Part shown: positions 48,180 through 59,984 of the stretch, piece by piece
Position numbering within the stretch: position 1 is the stretch's first letter
How the letters are laid out: each line of letters opens with the position of its first letter
From: Nemophila menziesii
Taxonomy: Eukaryota; Streptophyta; Magnoliopsida; Boraginales; Hydrophyllaceae
Reading direction: 5' to 3'
DNA length: 64,000 nt
Assembly: GCA_029959085.1 (NCBI GenBank)
Contig: JARWIR010000039.1
Location: 3,720,001-3,784,000 of the forward strand
Notes under the pieces: generated by a model
Seen by the model: only the letters and a program-made list of their open reading frames with translations
What the model was told of the DNA's origin: nothing
The model's database searches: none
Program-made: the position numbers and the translations under genes

Positions 48180-50282
48180 CTTTTATTAACTTAATATCTT
48201 AACTATTTTTTTCTAAAATCTTTCATTAATAAAACATATTACAAAATAATTAGCCGATCTCCGAAGGGGCAGCATCAATAGCTAATAGTCTCGCTAATTG
48301 AGTTGGGATGGAACTCCTATAAAAAACTAAGTTGTTTCGTCGAGGAGTGAAGGAAAATAATGGATTACAAGATTCAGAAATAACATAAGTACTACGAATT
48401 ATATAAATACTAGGATTAACTACACATGTATTAAGTGAAAGAGCCTCCATGATGCCTTTGTAGTCGTTCTCTATGAAACATCTCGTGTCCTTGAACTCCT
48501 TGGCCCACAAACATACCTTCAAGATACCTAATGCTTCAACCTCCATAGGATTATCTGCACCTATCTCCTAAGCATTATATTTAATAACTGCTCCTCTGTT
48601 ATCCTTGATAATACAAGCAATGGAGGATTTGTTAATTTTGTATGAGATATCACAATTTATTTTATACCAATTTAAGGGTGGAGGGGTCCACTTAATTTTT
48701 TTAGTGTTTTTACTATTTTCAGACTCTTGATCATTAATTTGTTTGACTTGTACTATTCTTACTAACCTTGGGGTCCTTTCGTATTATATTAAGTGGTCCA
48801 TTCATACTCAGATTTGTGTTATGCTTAGACCTCAGAGCCTTCAGACATGTAATGTCATCCTCAAGTTTCATACATTTTCCATTTTTTCTATACCATTCAT
48901 TTGATTGACTTGTATACCCCTCAGACTTGATAAGTTATCATTGGGATATATTATATTTCTTTGTACTTCCCACAGATACTGTGCCTTCTGTATAGTAATC
49001 ATGGGGCATAATTTAGGATTATTACATATAAAACCATTTCAATCTTTTCCTATATGCCAAGCTAGTATAGTCACATGTTCAATTAATAAACTATCTTTTT
49101 TACTTTGTTTTTAGCACCCCTAATGACCTCAGCCATCCAAGTGTCTAAGTTACTAGAGCACTGGTTTCTGGTCCTTAGGTTAAGTGGGGAAGCCAGCCAA
49201 ACAACCCTTGCCCAAGGACAGTTAAGTAAAATGTGATCAACTGTTTATGTCTCCATGTTACAGATCTTATATACCTTGGTACTTTGTATTTTCCTATGGT
49301 ATAGGTTCTCAATTATAGGCAGTAATTTCTTTAGTGCCTTCCACATGAAATTTCTAACCTTAGGTGGAGTTTTCATATTCCAAATCATCTTTCAAACTAC
49401 CGGGTCAGGTTTCATGGTGTTTATGTCCCTAAAACTAAGGCCACCTTTCAATTTACTAATTGTAAGAGAATTCTATTTACACCAATGTACTCTTTTTTCA
49501 CCTTTACTCCCCCACCAAAATTTATCAATATGGGAAGAAATAAGGCCACAAACTTGTTTTGGTAACAAGTAAGATGATATGTAGTAGTTAGGAATACTCT
49601 AAAGTACAACCTTTTTCTTTTCCAGCCTCAGTAAGATATATAATTATCCAACTGCTCATTCTTTTTAATATTTTTTCTACTAATATACTTAGGTATATAA
49701 CCTTAGACCTTCCCCACTCAGTGGGTAGCCCTAGGTAGTCCTCAAGATTATTAGTAACCTTCATATTTAGTAGAATATATTGAATGTAATCAGGGGTACT
49801 GAAGTTTAACTTCACACCACACTTTTTAAGGTTTAGTGTAAGTCCAATAACAAAAGCATACATGTTTATAATATCATTAAAATTGTTTATATGCTCATAA
49901 GTTACACTAAGGAAAACCCCACTATCAGCAGCAAAGAGTAAGTGTGTTAACCTAGTACAGTTTTTAGCAAAATTTACACCCTCAAGTAAACCACAATCCA
50001 CCTTGTTTTGAACTAAGGAAGATAAGGTTTAGGTCACAATGCAAACCGATATGGGGGATAAAGGATCTTCCTGCCTTATCCCCGTATCAGGCTTGTTGAG
50101 TTGGAAAGGTTGACCATTGATAAGGACAGAGTAAGACACTGAAGTAACACAATTCATAATTTTAGTACACAATTTGATATCAAACCCCATTTTAATTATA
50201 AGGATATTAAGGAAGTCCCACTCCACAAACTCATATGCTTTTTGGATTGCCTTAACACCATAATATATTTTTTAGTTGTTCT
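48180..50282 (-). pseudogene. LINE-B ORF2, C-terminal half
   Basis: Minus strand. 50029-50270 holds RT motifs A-B: K-A-I-Q-K-A-Y-E-F-V-E-W-D-F-L and T-G-I-R-Q-E-D-P-L-S-P (family G-D-P, here E-D-P). 49588-50001 has the catalytic box as L-F-A-A-D-S, so the first Asp of the F-A-D-D signature is Ala. 49120-49590 is the zf-RVT region with V-H-W-C-K-W-N-S-L, G-G-L-S-F-R-D and P-P-K-V-R-N-F-M-W-K-A-L. 48250-48546 is the RNase H end: E-V-E-A-L-G-I-L, then F-I-E-N-D-Y-K-G. Multiple stops; the copy is dead. Confidence 0.85.
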
Positions 50283-50287
50283 GTTTT

Positions 50288-51784
50288 TGGTGGGGCCTAG
50301 GGTGTGATAAAATATGATATAAATAAAGTGCAAATAAACACCCTAGACTAGCACGGTTCTGCAAGTATACAGATCGTATGCAAGTTTTAGAAGATAAGTA
50401 AGATTCGTTCCGCAGAGACTACGAAGGTTAGGGGAATCTTATGCAAAAATCAAGTGCAAATAATTAAAGCTAGAACAACTAAACGCAAGAAAAATAAAGA
50501 CAATAGATATTTATTTGGTTTTCTAATTAAACGAACTTAAAACTAAGAATGTAAAGACAGAAAATAAATACGAAAGGAGAAGTAGTATGAGAATATAGCT
50601 TGAGTTATTAGCATGTAATCCCCCCTAGTTTTGCCGTTCTAAACATGTAAGGGTGAATTATGTAGTATTTCAATAATCGGTTCCAATTACGCTAGGTAGT
50701 TTTAAATAGGATTTACATGTGTCAATAAGGCTTCCTAAACGAACTGATCCTGTAATTGGTAAATAGTAACATGTACTAAACCATGGTGATTATCTAGTTA
50801 GGTTGATTTGTCAGATCTAAACCGAATACTAGACATTATGTGCTAAACATTTAATTAAACACCGTTGTCAATGGTGACCTAACTACTAGATGGTAATTCT
50901 ATATGGTCGCGATCCACAAGAACACAGAATATAAATTCAAACACATAAACAGAGAATAAAAACTATAATTCAACTTAAAATATAAAATTCCCAAATTAGA
51001 TAGATGTCAATCAAAACTAGGGTTCATACATATATGCTAAAACTCAAGCTAAAGAAATTTAGTTCATGAAAGAAAAGAAAGAAATTACAAATTCAAAGGT
51101 TGAAGAAGACATAATGATGAACAGCTCCTTCCAGACTTCTTTTCTTGTGTTGTAAGCTTCCTCTTGGTTTAAGGTTTCACCAAGGATGATTTAAGAGTGT
51201 TAAGAGGCTGTATTTATGGTGTATAGGTTGACCTAATTCGTTTCTTGAAGGAGAGGTTAAGTAATGGACTCCAAGCCCAACTCAAATTCGTATGGAAATA
51301 AAGATAATTACTGCTGGACTGTTTTGAGCATATCTTCCTTGTTATTGGTCGGTTTTTGCTCCACAATATACCAAAAGAATCGTCACAGAATTATCTACGT
51401 CCTTATGAAAGGAATCTTCCAAAATCGGCTTGGTTTTGGAGTTATCACCACTTCTTTAGGCGTAGCTACAGAAATTCAGATTTAGGCAGCTTTTCATTTT
51501 CCATGTTTTTAGCTTTTGTTTCCTTATCTCCAATTACCATGCTAATCTCTTTCCATATCTTGTAGTCTTTGACTTGGACTCTAATTAATCTCCATAATTA
51601 TCTTTAAAGATTCACACTAAATAATCAATTAAACCCAATATGCTCTAAAAATATTATGTTACTAAATCAAGACTCAAAATAGGAAAGTGCACTAAATTAA
51701 GCTAAATTCGACCTATACTCTAATAAATACGCCTAAAATGATGTCTCAGAGATAGATTTTATTTTCACAAATGAGGAGACATCA
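50288..51784 (-). mobile_element. Solo LTR (TGATGTCTCC family), minus orientation
   Basis: A 1497-bp LTR, in its own direction TGATGTCTCC...GGCCCCACCA, with a perfect 5-bp duplication GTTTT at 50283-50287 and 51785-51789. It cuts the RT domain of LINE-B between fingers and palm; the reading resumes on both sides. Confidence 0.94.
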
Positions 51785-53420
51785 GTTTTCTTTTACAAAA
51801 TTACACACTTTATGAGCTATCATTGGATTCTCTTGAGTATGCCTTCCAGGGACAAAGACAGATTGATTTTTCCAAAATTCTAGCTTATGATTTTATAAAT
51901 AAGAATTGACACACTTGTAGGTCTAAAGTGTTTAATGGACCCAAAGCTGTCAATTTTTTGTATAAGAGAAATAAAAGTTTGATTTAAATCATCAAGACTT
52001 TCGTTATTATATTAAAAATTGTTCATTACTTTTATTACATCCAACTTAATTACTCCAATATTTTTATAAAAGAGACACAAGTAACCATCAGGGTCAGGGG
52101 CTTTATTCATATTTGAAGTAATTACATGTTTTATAACTTCAAGGATACTAGAGAAATCTCTAAATCCAATACTTTTGTATATATTATTAAAGTAATTAAG
52201 AATATTATCATTAACCTCATTAGCCTCATTTAACCAAGTACCATTATCATTTTTATTCTAGTTATTTTATTAATACTTCTTCTCTCCTTAGTTGAAGTAT
52301 GGAAATAAGAAGTATTCCTATCTCCTTTTACTAACCTGTTATTTCTAGACCTTCAAATCCAAATATTCTCCTCATTTTTCCATATAATTTCAATTTTATT
52401 TACTATTTTTTTATATTCTTCCTTATTATCCTCATTTAAGGTAGTGTTATTAGTTATAACCTTTAATTTCTCCATAAGTATATCAATCTTTTTCCTACTG
52501 TTATTAAAGTTTCTTTTACTCCATACTACCAGCAAACTTTTACACATGTGTAAGTTAGATTTTAGTCTATTTTAAGTAATTTTTTAATAGTGTTTTTGGA
52601 TTCTCAGACATTTTTTATGATTTCATGACACTTTTTTTCATCTGTCCAGAAATTCTCAAAATAGAACCTTTTATATTTTTTATCATGTAACTTAACAAAA
52701 TGAAGCAATTGAGAACTATAGTCAGAGTCTAATGCTTGCAATAGAGTTACCTAAGCATATGTGAATAACATAGTACATGCTTCATTACAATGGAATCTAT
52801 CCAGAAGTATTTTATTACGTTTTGACCCAATTCTTCTATTAGACCAAGAAAAGGCACAACCTTTACTCACTAGCTGATACATTTTGTTATGTTTAATAAA
52901 CCCATTGAAGCTTTTTATAGTATTCTTCAATTTTTTATCACCCCACCCTCAAATTTTCATGAAAATACCTTATGTTATTGAAATCCCCTATCAAATTCCA
53001 TGCAATATTACTATGGGGCGCACAAGAGGTAAATTTATTAAGAGACTTTATTTTTCCATCATCATACAGGGAGCCATATACGAAAGTAGGTTGAAATGTT
53101 TCACCATATATTTAATTTCACAATGTATATAATCCTCATTTTTGTCAATGACTTTTATACCAGATTTATTTTTACAAAATAAAGCTAATCCCCCGCTTTT
53201 CCCCACCGGTTCTACTGTGGTGATAAATTCCATTTTAATAATACTTGTAAGTTCACTAAGAATAGAGAATTGATTTTTTGTTCCAACAAGAAAATAACCT
53301 CATGTCGATGTCTAGAGCTGATATCGATTAGGGTTTGGACTGCTAGAGGTGTGTCAATCCCCAGGTCTAGACTAGGTATTTCCTGATTCAATTTGGGACT
53401 AGATACGGTCAATCCCACAA
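51785..53420 (-). pseudogene. LINE-B ORF2, endonuclease and RT entry
   Basis: Minus strand. 53212-53418 reads L-A-V-Q-T-L-I-D-I-S-S-R-H-R-H-E-V-I-F-L-L-E, then 53048-53233 V-G-K-S-G-G-L-A-L-F: the start of the LINE endonuclease. 52270-52547 is the endonuclease-RT linker (K-K-I-D-I-L...N-K-E-E...K-G-D-R-N-T-S-Y-F-H). 51900-52120 is the RT entry: K-A-P-D-P-D-G-Y, L-F-Y-K-N-I-G, L-I-Q-K-I-D-S-F-G-S-I-K-H-F-R-P. Frameshifts and stops throughout. Confidence 0.85.
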
Positions 53421-55000
53421 ACCATAGCAGCTTTAGATACTTAAACCTTTCCAGACGCTATTTTACCCAAATCTATCTTCTGATTCTCAATCACCTCAAC
53501 ATTCAGTTGTTTCTTAGTCGAAGACATTAGTACTTTGATTCACCTCAAACCTTGCCTTCTTTGAAGTATTTTCCAACTTATTATATATCCTGATAAAGAC
53601 TCTACCATTAGCCATAGTATAGTCTTCTTCATACTTAGTAAAGTTGCTTCTAGGTTTTGGTTTTGGGGTGAAAGGTGTTAAAAGGTAAGGCATGTATTGA
53701 GGGGAGAAGTTGAAGGTTGATTAGGGTTAGAGATGATTTAGGGGTGAACGGGGTAGATTGAGAGACGAGAGAAGGGTTAGAGTTCTTAATTGTAGTTGGG
53801 GTAGAAATGATTAGGCTAGGTAGAGTCATGTACCAGCTTAATAACATTGGTTATGATGGGCTTAGTGTATATGTAGATAGAAATGGTTAGGTTTGGGATG
53901 GGTTGGGAAGACATAAACACTAGGCCTCCTTGTCTTGGGCTCGAAAATAACCAAAGGCTATATCTTCTATACGGTGTGGTGGGGGTATAGAGTTTCTTAA
54001 CCAAAAACCTCCATCTTCTTAACCTTACCGTACTTAACAACAAATTGTACTCCCAAATTTGTCCTTTTTTTACCATTTTTGTCGTCTTTTTGACCACTCT
54101 CTATTCTCGTAGAACTGTTACCGTTAGTACTCGCTACCTGTCCTTCACTGTTATTAGACGGAGAGACTAACTCCGAGTTGGATTTTGCTAATTTTGAGTT
54201 ACAACTCGGTTTGAAGCTTTTTTCACCATTAATAAACGTTCCCAGCTTCGAATTTGTTCTTCGCTTTATAGAACAACGTTGAATTAAAAGGGCCCTGGTA
54301 GATAATTTAACCCAACTACCAAGTTTTGGTTCAATTTTCTTGTTTCCAAAATTGTTCTCCTCATGGTCAAACAAGCTGCATCCATAGCACACTTGTCCAA
54401 TATCTTCATATCTAAATTTTATTCAGACTTGATAAGCTTCATCTTTCCAATAGTTGATACCCAAGATAATGGGTTTAGTAAAATTCCAATCAAGTTGCAC
54501 TCGTGTCACTGATTTCTCATTGATAATAGATTATTCAGGCAGTTTGACTTTATGAACTTCCCCGAAGTAAGACATGAGATTTTCTATAGATTATTGGGTA
54601 AGTAAATTGATCGGAGTACCCGATAATTGCACCGACAATGTTGTATGATTCATAGAGTTCTTAGCACCATTTTTGTAATGGTTAATGGCGAAGTGTTTTC
54701 CACCATCTTTCATGGTCTTTGAGACCAAATTTTTTGCGTATCTTCCTCATACTTGAATTTGATTTAAGTTCATTGCTTCCTAATTTTTTCAGTTACAACT
54801 GGTCCAGAGCCCAATACTCGTTAATTTGGTTCTTAATGTAGACGAAATTGACATTTTCTCGAAACATAAGCTTATCAATCAACTTGGGTTCACTCAACAC
54901 TTTGTATTTTGTGTTGCTTTCATGTGTAATTACTATTTCCACATCTCTAGCATGTGGGCAATTCGAAGAGTAGAAATTCATGATTTGAGGTGCAAAAAGG
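53421..55000 (-). pseudogene. LINE-B ORF1 (DUF4283 and zinc knuckle)
   Basis: Minus strand. 54793-54981 reads V-L-S-E-P-K-L-I-D-K-L, then N-Q-I-N-E-Y-W-A-L-D-Q-L, a DUF4283-like N-terminus. 54340-54395 has the knuckle start C-Y-G-C-S-L-F-D-H-E-E-N-N-F, where the last Cys is lost. 53640-54340 is the S/N/K-rich linker of the ORF1 tail. A-rich purine sequence at 55000-55200 may be its 5' UTR. Confidence 0.7.
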
Positions 55001-55302
55001 AAAACAGAAAGAAAGAAAAAAACAGGAAAGGTTATGGGAGATTAAAGGATAAATGGAGTAGAAAAAGAAGAAATTTGTAAGAACTTAATTTTAGTAAAGA
55101 AGCTCTGCAAATTTATGAGAAATTTTGTAGAAATAGGAGGAAAAAAGAGAGAAGAGAGAGAAAAAAAGATCTATTAAAACCCATTTGAAAGTGCTTATTT
55201 TAGAGTAAAAAATTCTTTTATAATAAAATTAAAATATTTAAAAAATAATTAAAAATTACATATTTGCTGTTTGTCCTTAAAATGTTATTAAGGAGGCACT
55301 TG
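55001..55302. other. Purine-rich spacer between LINE-B and LINE-C
   Basis: Rich in GAAAGAAAAA runs; likely the LINE-B 5' leader followed by a short unique spacer. No gene. Confidence 0.45.
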
Positions 55303-58300
55303 ATATTTTTTTTCCATTACAAGGGAGACCCTAAAGGATCAGGAGATACAAGCAATAATAACTAGGAAAATCAATCTAGCATAATAGAATCCAAACCAGG
55401 AGTGAAAACCAATCGTGGGGTTTTCCACTCCATACGATCACGCGTAATAATTCCCCAAATACCCTCTGGTGGATGTTCATAACGCACAACATGCTCCTCT
55501 TGGGATGAACCCTTCTTCGCTAGCCAATCCGCACACGCGTTACTTTCTCGAAATATATTTTGAATCTTGAACGAAGGATTACGAATAAGTAACTCACGAA
55601 TCTGGTGAATCCAATACGCTGTCGGCCCTCTATGATAATCCGTCTTCTCAAATCACGTCTATTGCTTCACGAGAATCCACCTCAATTTCCACATCTATCA
55701 ACCCCAACTCCTCCGCTAAATGAAGTCCCTGATGAAGCGCTATGATCTCCAAACCAGTTACCAAGTCCCAATCTATTCTCATCGAAAACCCGCATAGCCA
55801 ATTACCCTCCACATCTCTTAATACCCCTCCTCCACCTCCACGTTTTGTCCACTTGTTGTAGCTTCCGTCTGTGTTCAACTTAATACCTTTCTTCGGCTTG
55901 GACCATCCCACAAAATGCAGCTGTTGTTTCTCTTTATGTGTACTATTCGGCGTCATGCCCCAAACTCTAGAATAATTAGTAGCAATGTAGTGTGCCTTCC
56001 GAATTACCACTAGTGCCATAGGAAATACTCCACCATTGAAGATTATGTCATTTCTAGTTTTCAATATAACATCTATTAATGCACTAAAGAATACATTCCA
56101 TAAAACACCTTTGTATACCCATGTACACTGTAAATTCCTCATCCACCACGCATATCTTCGTGCCTCGGAACCAGAATCTGATCCTCCAGCTGCTGTATTA
56201 TCCCGTGTCATCACTGTGTTAGGCCAAGAAACACGATCGGTTCGTCTACCATTCAGTGTCTCCACTCGAGGTTCCCTGTCCAGCTGCACAACGCTGATCC
56301 GATTATTCCTTGCCACCCTATCGCGCTCCCGCTGATGAAGTTGACTCGCCTGACCTGGTCCAGAGCTTCCCTGAATCGCTGGTGTCGTCCCTCTGTGATC
56401 CCGAGTACCTGCACCAGAAAACTGTACAGGGACCTGATGCTGCAAAATTGCACCGAAGGTCCCTAAGTTAGCACCCCTGTACAAGCTTTCGTTTAAATCC
56501 CCAGAATTGTCCGAAATTGCTTCTAAGGTCCCTGAGCTATATCTCCTATGTAAATCAAAATCAAGAACAGGCCCTGTTCCATTCAAATGCAGCCTTATCT
56601 CATTTCGAATTTCATCCCATATCCCTCGAACCTGTGAACACTCTTTGAAAATATGAAGGGCAGTTTCTTCCACCAAGCCGCAACAACGGCAGAGTCCAGA
56701 ATCCACAACCCCTCGCTTGAGTAAATTAACACAAGTGGCAAGCCGTTCATGTGTAGCTCGCCAAAGTAGAACTCGGACCCGCTGAGGACACCTTAATTTC
56801 CAAATTCTTTCCCACTTCATTATCATGTGTGTTTCTTCTATGTCGACATTCCAATAAGCCGATTTCGTAGTGTACACCCCACTCATCTCCCTTGTCCAAG
56901 ATAGCTGATCATTATTAGCCATACTTCCTTGTACCGTAACATTCGTGAACTCTAAAAGCTTCGAGGTTGGAAGATGATGTTGAAAAGCATCCCAATTCCA
57001 AGACCCATCTTCCAAAACATAATCCCGAACTTTCCTAGTCAAATCACTCTCCTCCACTTGTCCAGTAGCGACATCTAACAATGGCCGATCACCAATCCAC
57101 ACATCTAACCAAAAATACACCTCCTTTCCATTGTTTAAGAGCCATCGGGATCCCCGTCTAACTACGGCAATACCTTCCACGATGGCTCTACTAATCCTCG
57201 AATCCATAGCTCTCGAAACATAGTGTAAATGAGTCACTCGGAAATATTTTTGTCTCATAACAATAGTCCAAATCGTACTATCATCATGAATCGCCTTCCA
57301 ACCCAACTTGCCAAGTAACGCTCTATTCATGTCCTCCGTGAATCGGAATCCAAGTCCCCCCATAGAATTGGGCTTACATAAATCTTTCCACGATATCCAG
57401 CTGATGTGTTTCTTTTTTTCCGTGATACCCCAAATAAACTCCCTCCTAATCTTATCGATTTCTTGACAAACATAGCTTGGTAATTTTTCTACTTGCATGA
57501 TATACATCGGAGCCGCACTTAATACTGCTTGCGCTAATGTAATGCGTCCAGCAAGTGATAAAACATTACCTTTCCATTTAGCAAGCTTACCCCGAAGATC
57601 TGTAATAATCTCTCCATAAAAATCTCGCGGCCAGCGGATAGAATTGGTACACCAAGATACTTTCCCAAGCTCGTACACCTCTTATATCCACTGATTGATT
57701 CGATACTTCTAGCCACTCCCTCATCCACGTTCGCCGAAAAATACACCATTGATTTCTCCTTGCTGATTGTTTGCCCCGCATCCTTGCAAAATATGCCTAG
57801 AGTCTCCTGTAAAATAACAAAATTATGCACAGTAGCCTCCGAAAACAAAATAAGATCATCAGCGAAAAAATGTGAGAGATAGGAAACCCCCCTGGTGAAA
57901 GTCTAACAGGCTGCCATTCTTCCATCTCCACTCGATGTTGAATAAGGATCGATAACCGTTTCATGCAAATAACGAACAGATAGGGTGATATCGGATCACA
58001 TTGCCTTATTCCTCTATCCGGCTTGAAGGATTTCAGCGGGATTCCTCGCCACAGAATGCTAATTTCATTTTCACTCATCCCTTGGAGAATACGGGAAACC
58101 CACGGTTGCGGCATTCCTAACGAAAATAAAGAGTCTTGAATGAAATCCCACCTCACTTTGTCATACGCTTTCGCCAAATTCACCTTTATTGCCATGTAAC
58201 TCTTTTTTCCCTTAGCATGACGAAATAAATGATCCATCTCACTAACTAGAACCACATTATAAAGGGTGGATCTTTGAGGCAAGAAGCTGCTTTGAAAGGG

Positions 58301-58559
58301 GCCAATGTGGGCCGCAAGTAAAGGTCTCAAACGATTCACGAGTATTTTCATACAGATTTTGTAACAAACATTTATCAAACTAATAGGTCTGAATTGCGTG
58401 ATATATTCCGGATTATTAATCTTGGGAATGAGATGGACTAAAATCCCTAGCACCTCCTTCGGAAAGCAACCCTCTCTATAAGCAATCCTAATCATATTAG
58501 TGACAGTCACTCCAACAATGTTCCAACACTTTTGGTAGAAAACAACAGTTAACCCATCC
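55303..58559 (-). pseudogene. LINE-C ORF2: RT, zf-RVT and RNase H
   Basis: The best preserved LINE. On the minus strand it is open from the LTR junction (58559: P-D-G-L...F-Y-Q-K-C-W-N-I-V-G) to about 57850, then shifts frame at the catalytic box, then is open for 676 codons (57678-55648), and shifts once more near 55640 before ending at 55371. RT motif A reads K-V-N-L-A-K-A-Y-D, with the catalytic Asp changed to Asn (58178-58180). Motif B is R-G-I-R-Q-C-D-P-I-S-P. zf-RVT lies around residues 270-355 of the long frame. RNase H (about 590 on) has N-T-D-G-S, L-E-I-I-A-L and V-D-S-R-E-A. A T-tract at 55306-55313 is the poly(A) end. The endonuclease and the N-terminal RT part are missing at the LTR junction. 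Confidence 0.9.
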
Positions 58560-59967
58560 GGGGTGAATAGGATTACTAATAAGATTAATGCCTAATTAAA
58601 AATATTTTGGACAATTATATGTTTTAGAGAAAAACTTCTAAGTTAACTAATATATCAAACTCTTAAGGGATCATGCAATGGATAGGTTAGAGGTTCGATA
58701 TATAAGTTAAACAAGTAAATCAACTATCTATTCTCTTACTATGCTAGATGATCAAAGTTAGATAAACTAGATAATCAATATCACAATATTCATACTAGCA
58801 TATTATCAAACATATAAAGTGCGGAAAATAAAGAGTGTAGGGATAGAAAGATACACACGATTTATAGTGGTTCGGTTTCCCTACATCCACTACCTAAGGA
58901 AGCCTCCTTAGGATTTCAAGCTTTTCACTAAGCTCCCGTGTCTCTCTTAACCGGGTCGAGAACACAATAACCCTTACAACCTCTTCGATAACACGAAGGA
59001 CAACCTCTTCGAAACCACGAAGGAAACTCTTGTGTAATCACAACACAAGGACACCGAGTATACTCCCGATACTCAAATTCTCTCTTAACCTATCTATTAC
59101 AAGAACTATAATTAAGAGGATAAATACAAAGTGTTTAAAGGGTGAAACAACTTTGCTAATGAACTCCTAAAGAGATGATATAACTATAAGCTTAAAACTT
59201 CTCTTGAGTTGATAATAACTTTGAAGCTCCTTGGATTAACTCCTTAATTGAGTGGATATGACAATTATAGCTCTTGACACCTTCTTGGATGATAACAATT
59301 AAGCCCCTAAGTGTATATGGGTTGAAGGTATAATTGTAGCCTTGAATGACCTTCAATTTATAGCTGCAAAATGCTCCCAACGGTCATAAGACTTGTCTCC
59401 AACGGATATATTAATATCCCCAACGGATATATTCCTTTTGTCTTCATTTTGCTGCAGGAAACCCTAATCTGCGGTGCACCGCGGGGTTGGTGCGGTGTAC
59501 CGCACTGAGCTTGCTAAATTCACTTGCTCTCTGACGGGCTAGCCCCCTGGTCCGTGGAGTAGTCCGTGGGCTGCGGTGTACCGCACAGAACCTCCGGTGT
59601 ACCGCACAGAACCTCCGGTGTACCGCACCAAAGGTCTAAAACACCTTCTAGTGAGTATATCTTTTACTATGATGCCCAGATCAAAACACCTTCTTCACGA
59701 GAGTTGTAGAGAACATCATTTTAAGAAACTTTGTAGTTGATCACTAAAGCTAATTCTCAATGTACACAAAGATATGAATAAAAGTATTTGTAAGATAATT
59801 AGTTTCTTAAGATATAACAATAAAGCTTTGATCTAAATGATAAAGAAGAGCTTTTTGATGAATTAGAGTGCAAGATAGAATATGTAAAACAAGAGTAATT
59901 AGCACACTAAACACAAGAGGATTTGTCACATTAAAACAACCTATTAAGGGGGGCTATATGCCAACAA
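58560..59967 (-). repeat. 3' LTR of the LARD-like element (end-truncated)
   Basis: Matches 62200-63583 nearly base for base, but has one extra AGAACCTCCGGTGTACCGCA unit near 59590-59630. The inner end is TGTTGGCATATAG in element direction. The outer CA end is deleted at the LINE-C junction. Confidence 0.93.
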
Positions 59968-59984
59968 TCTCCCCCTTTTTGATG
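59968..59984 (-). promoter_or_regulatory. Polypurine tract of the LARD-like element
   Basis: In element direction an AAAAAGGGGGAGAT run directly abuts the TGTTGG start of the 3' LTR, the usual plus-strand primer position. Confidence 0.85.

Noticed and set aside
59192..59380. 62-residue protein encoded twice (also 62830-63018)
   Set aside because: It is repeated only because it sits in both LTRs of one element; no domain and no similar frame outside the LTRs.
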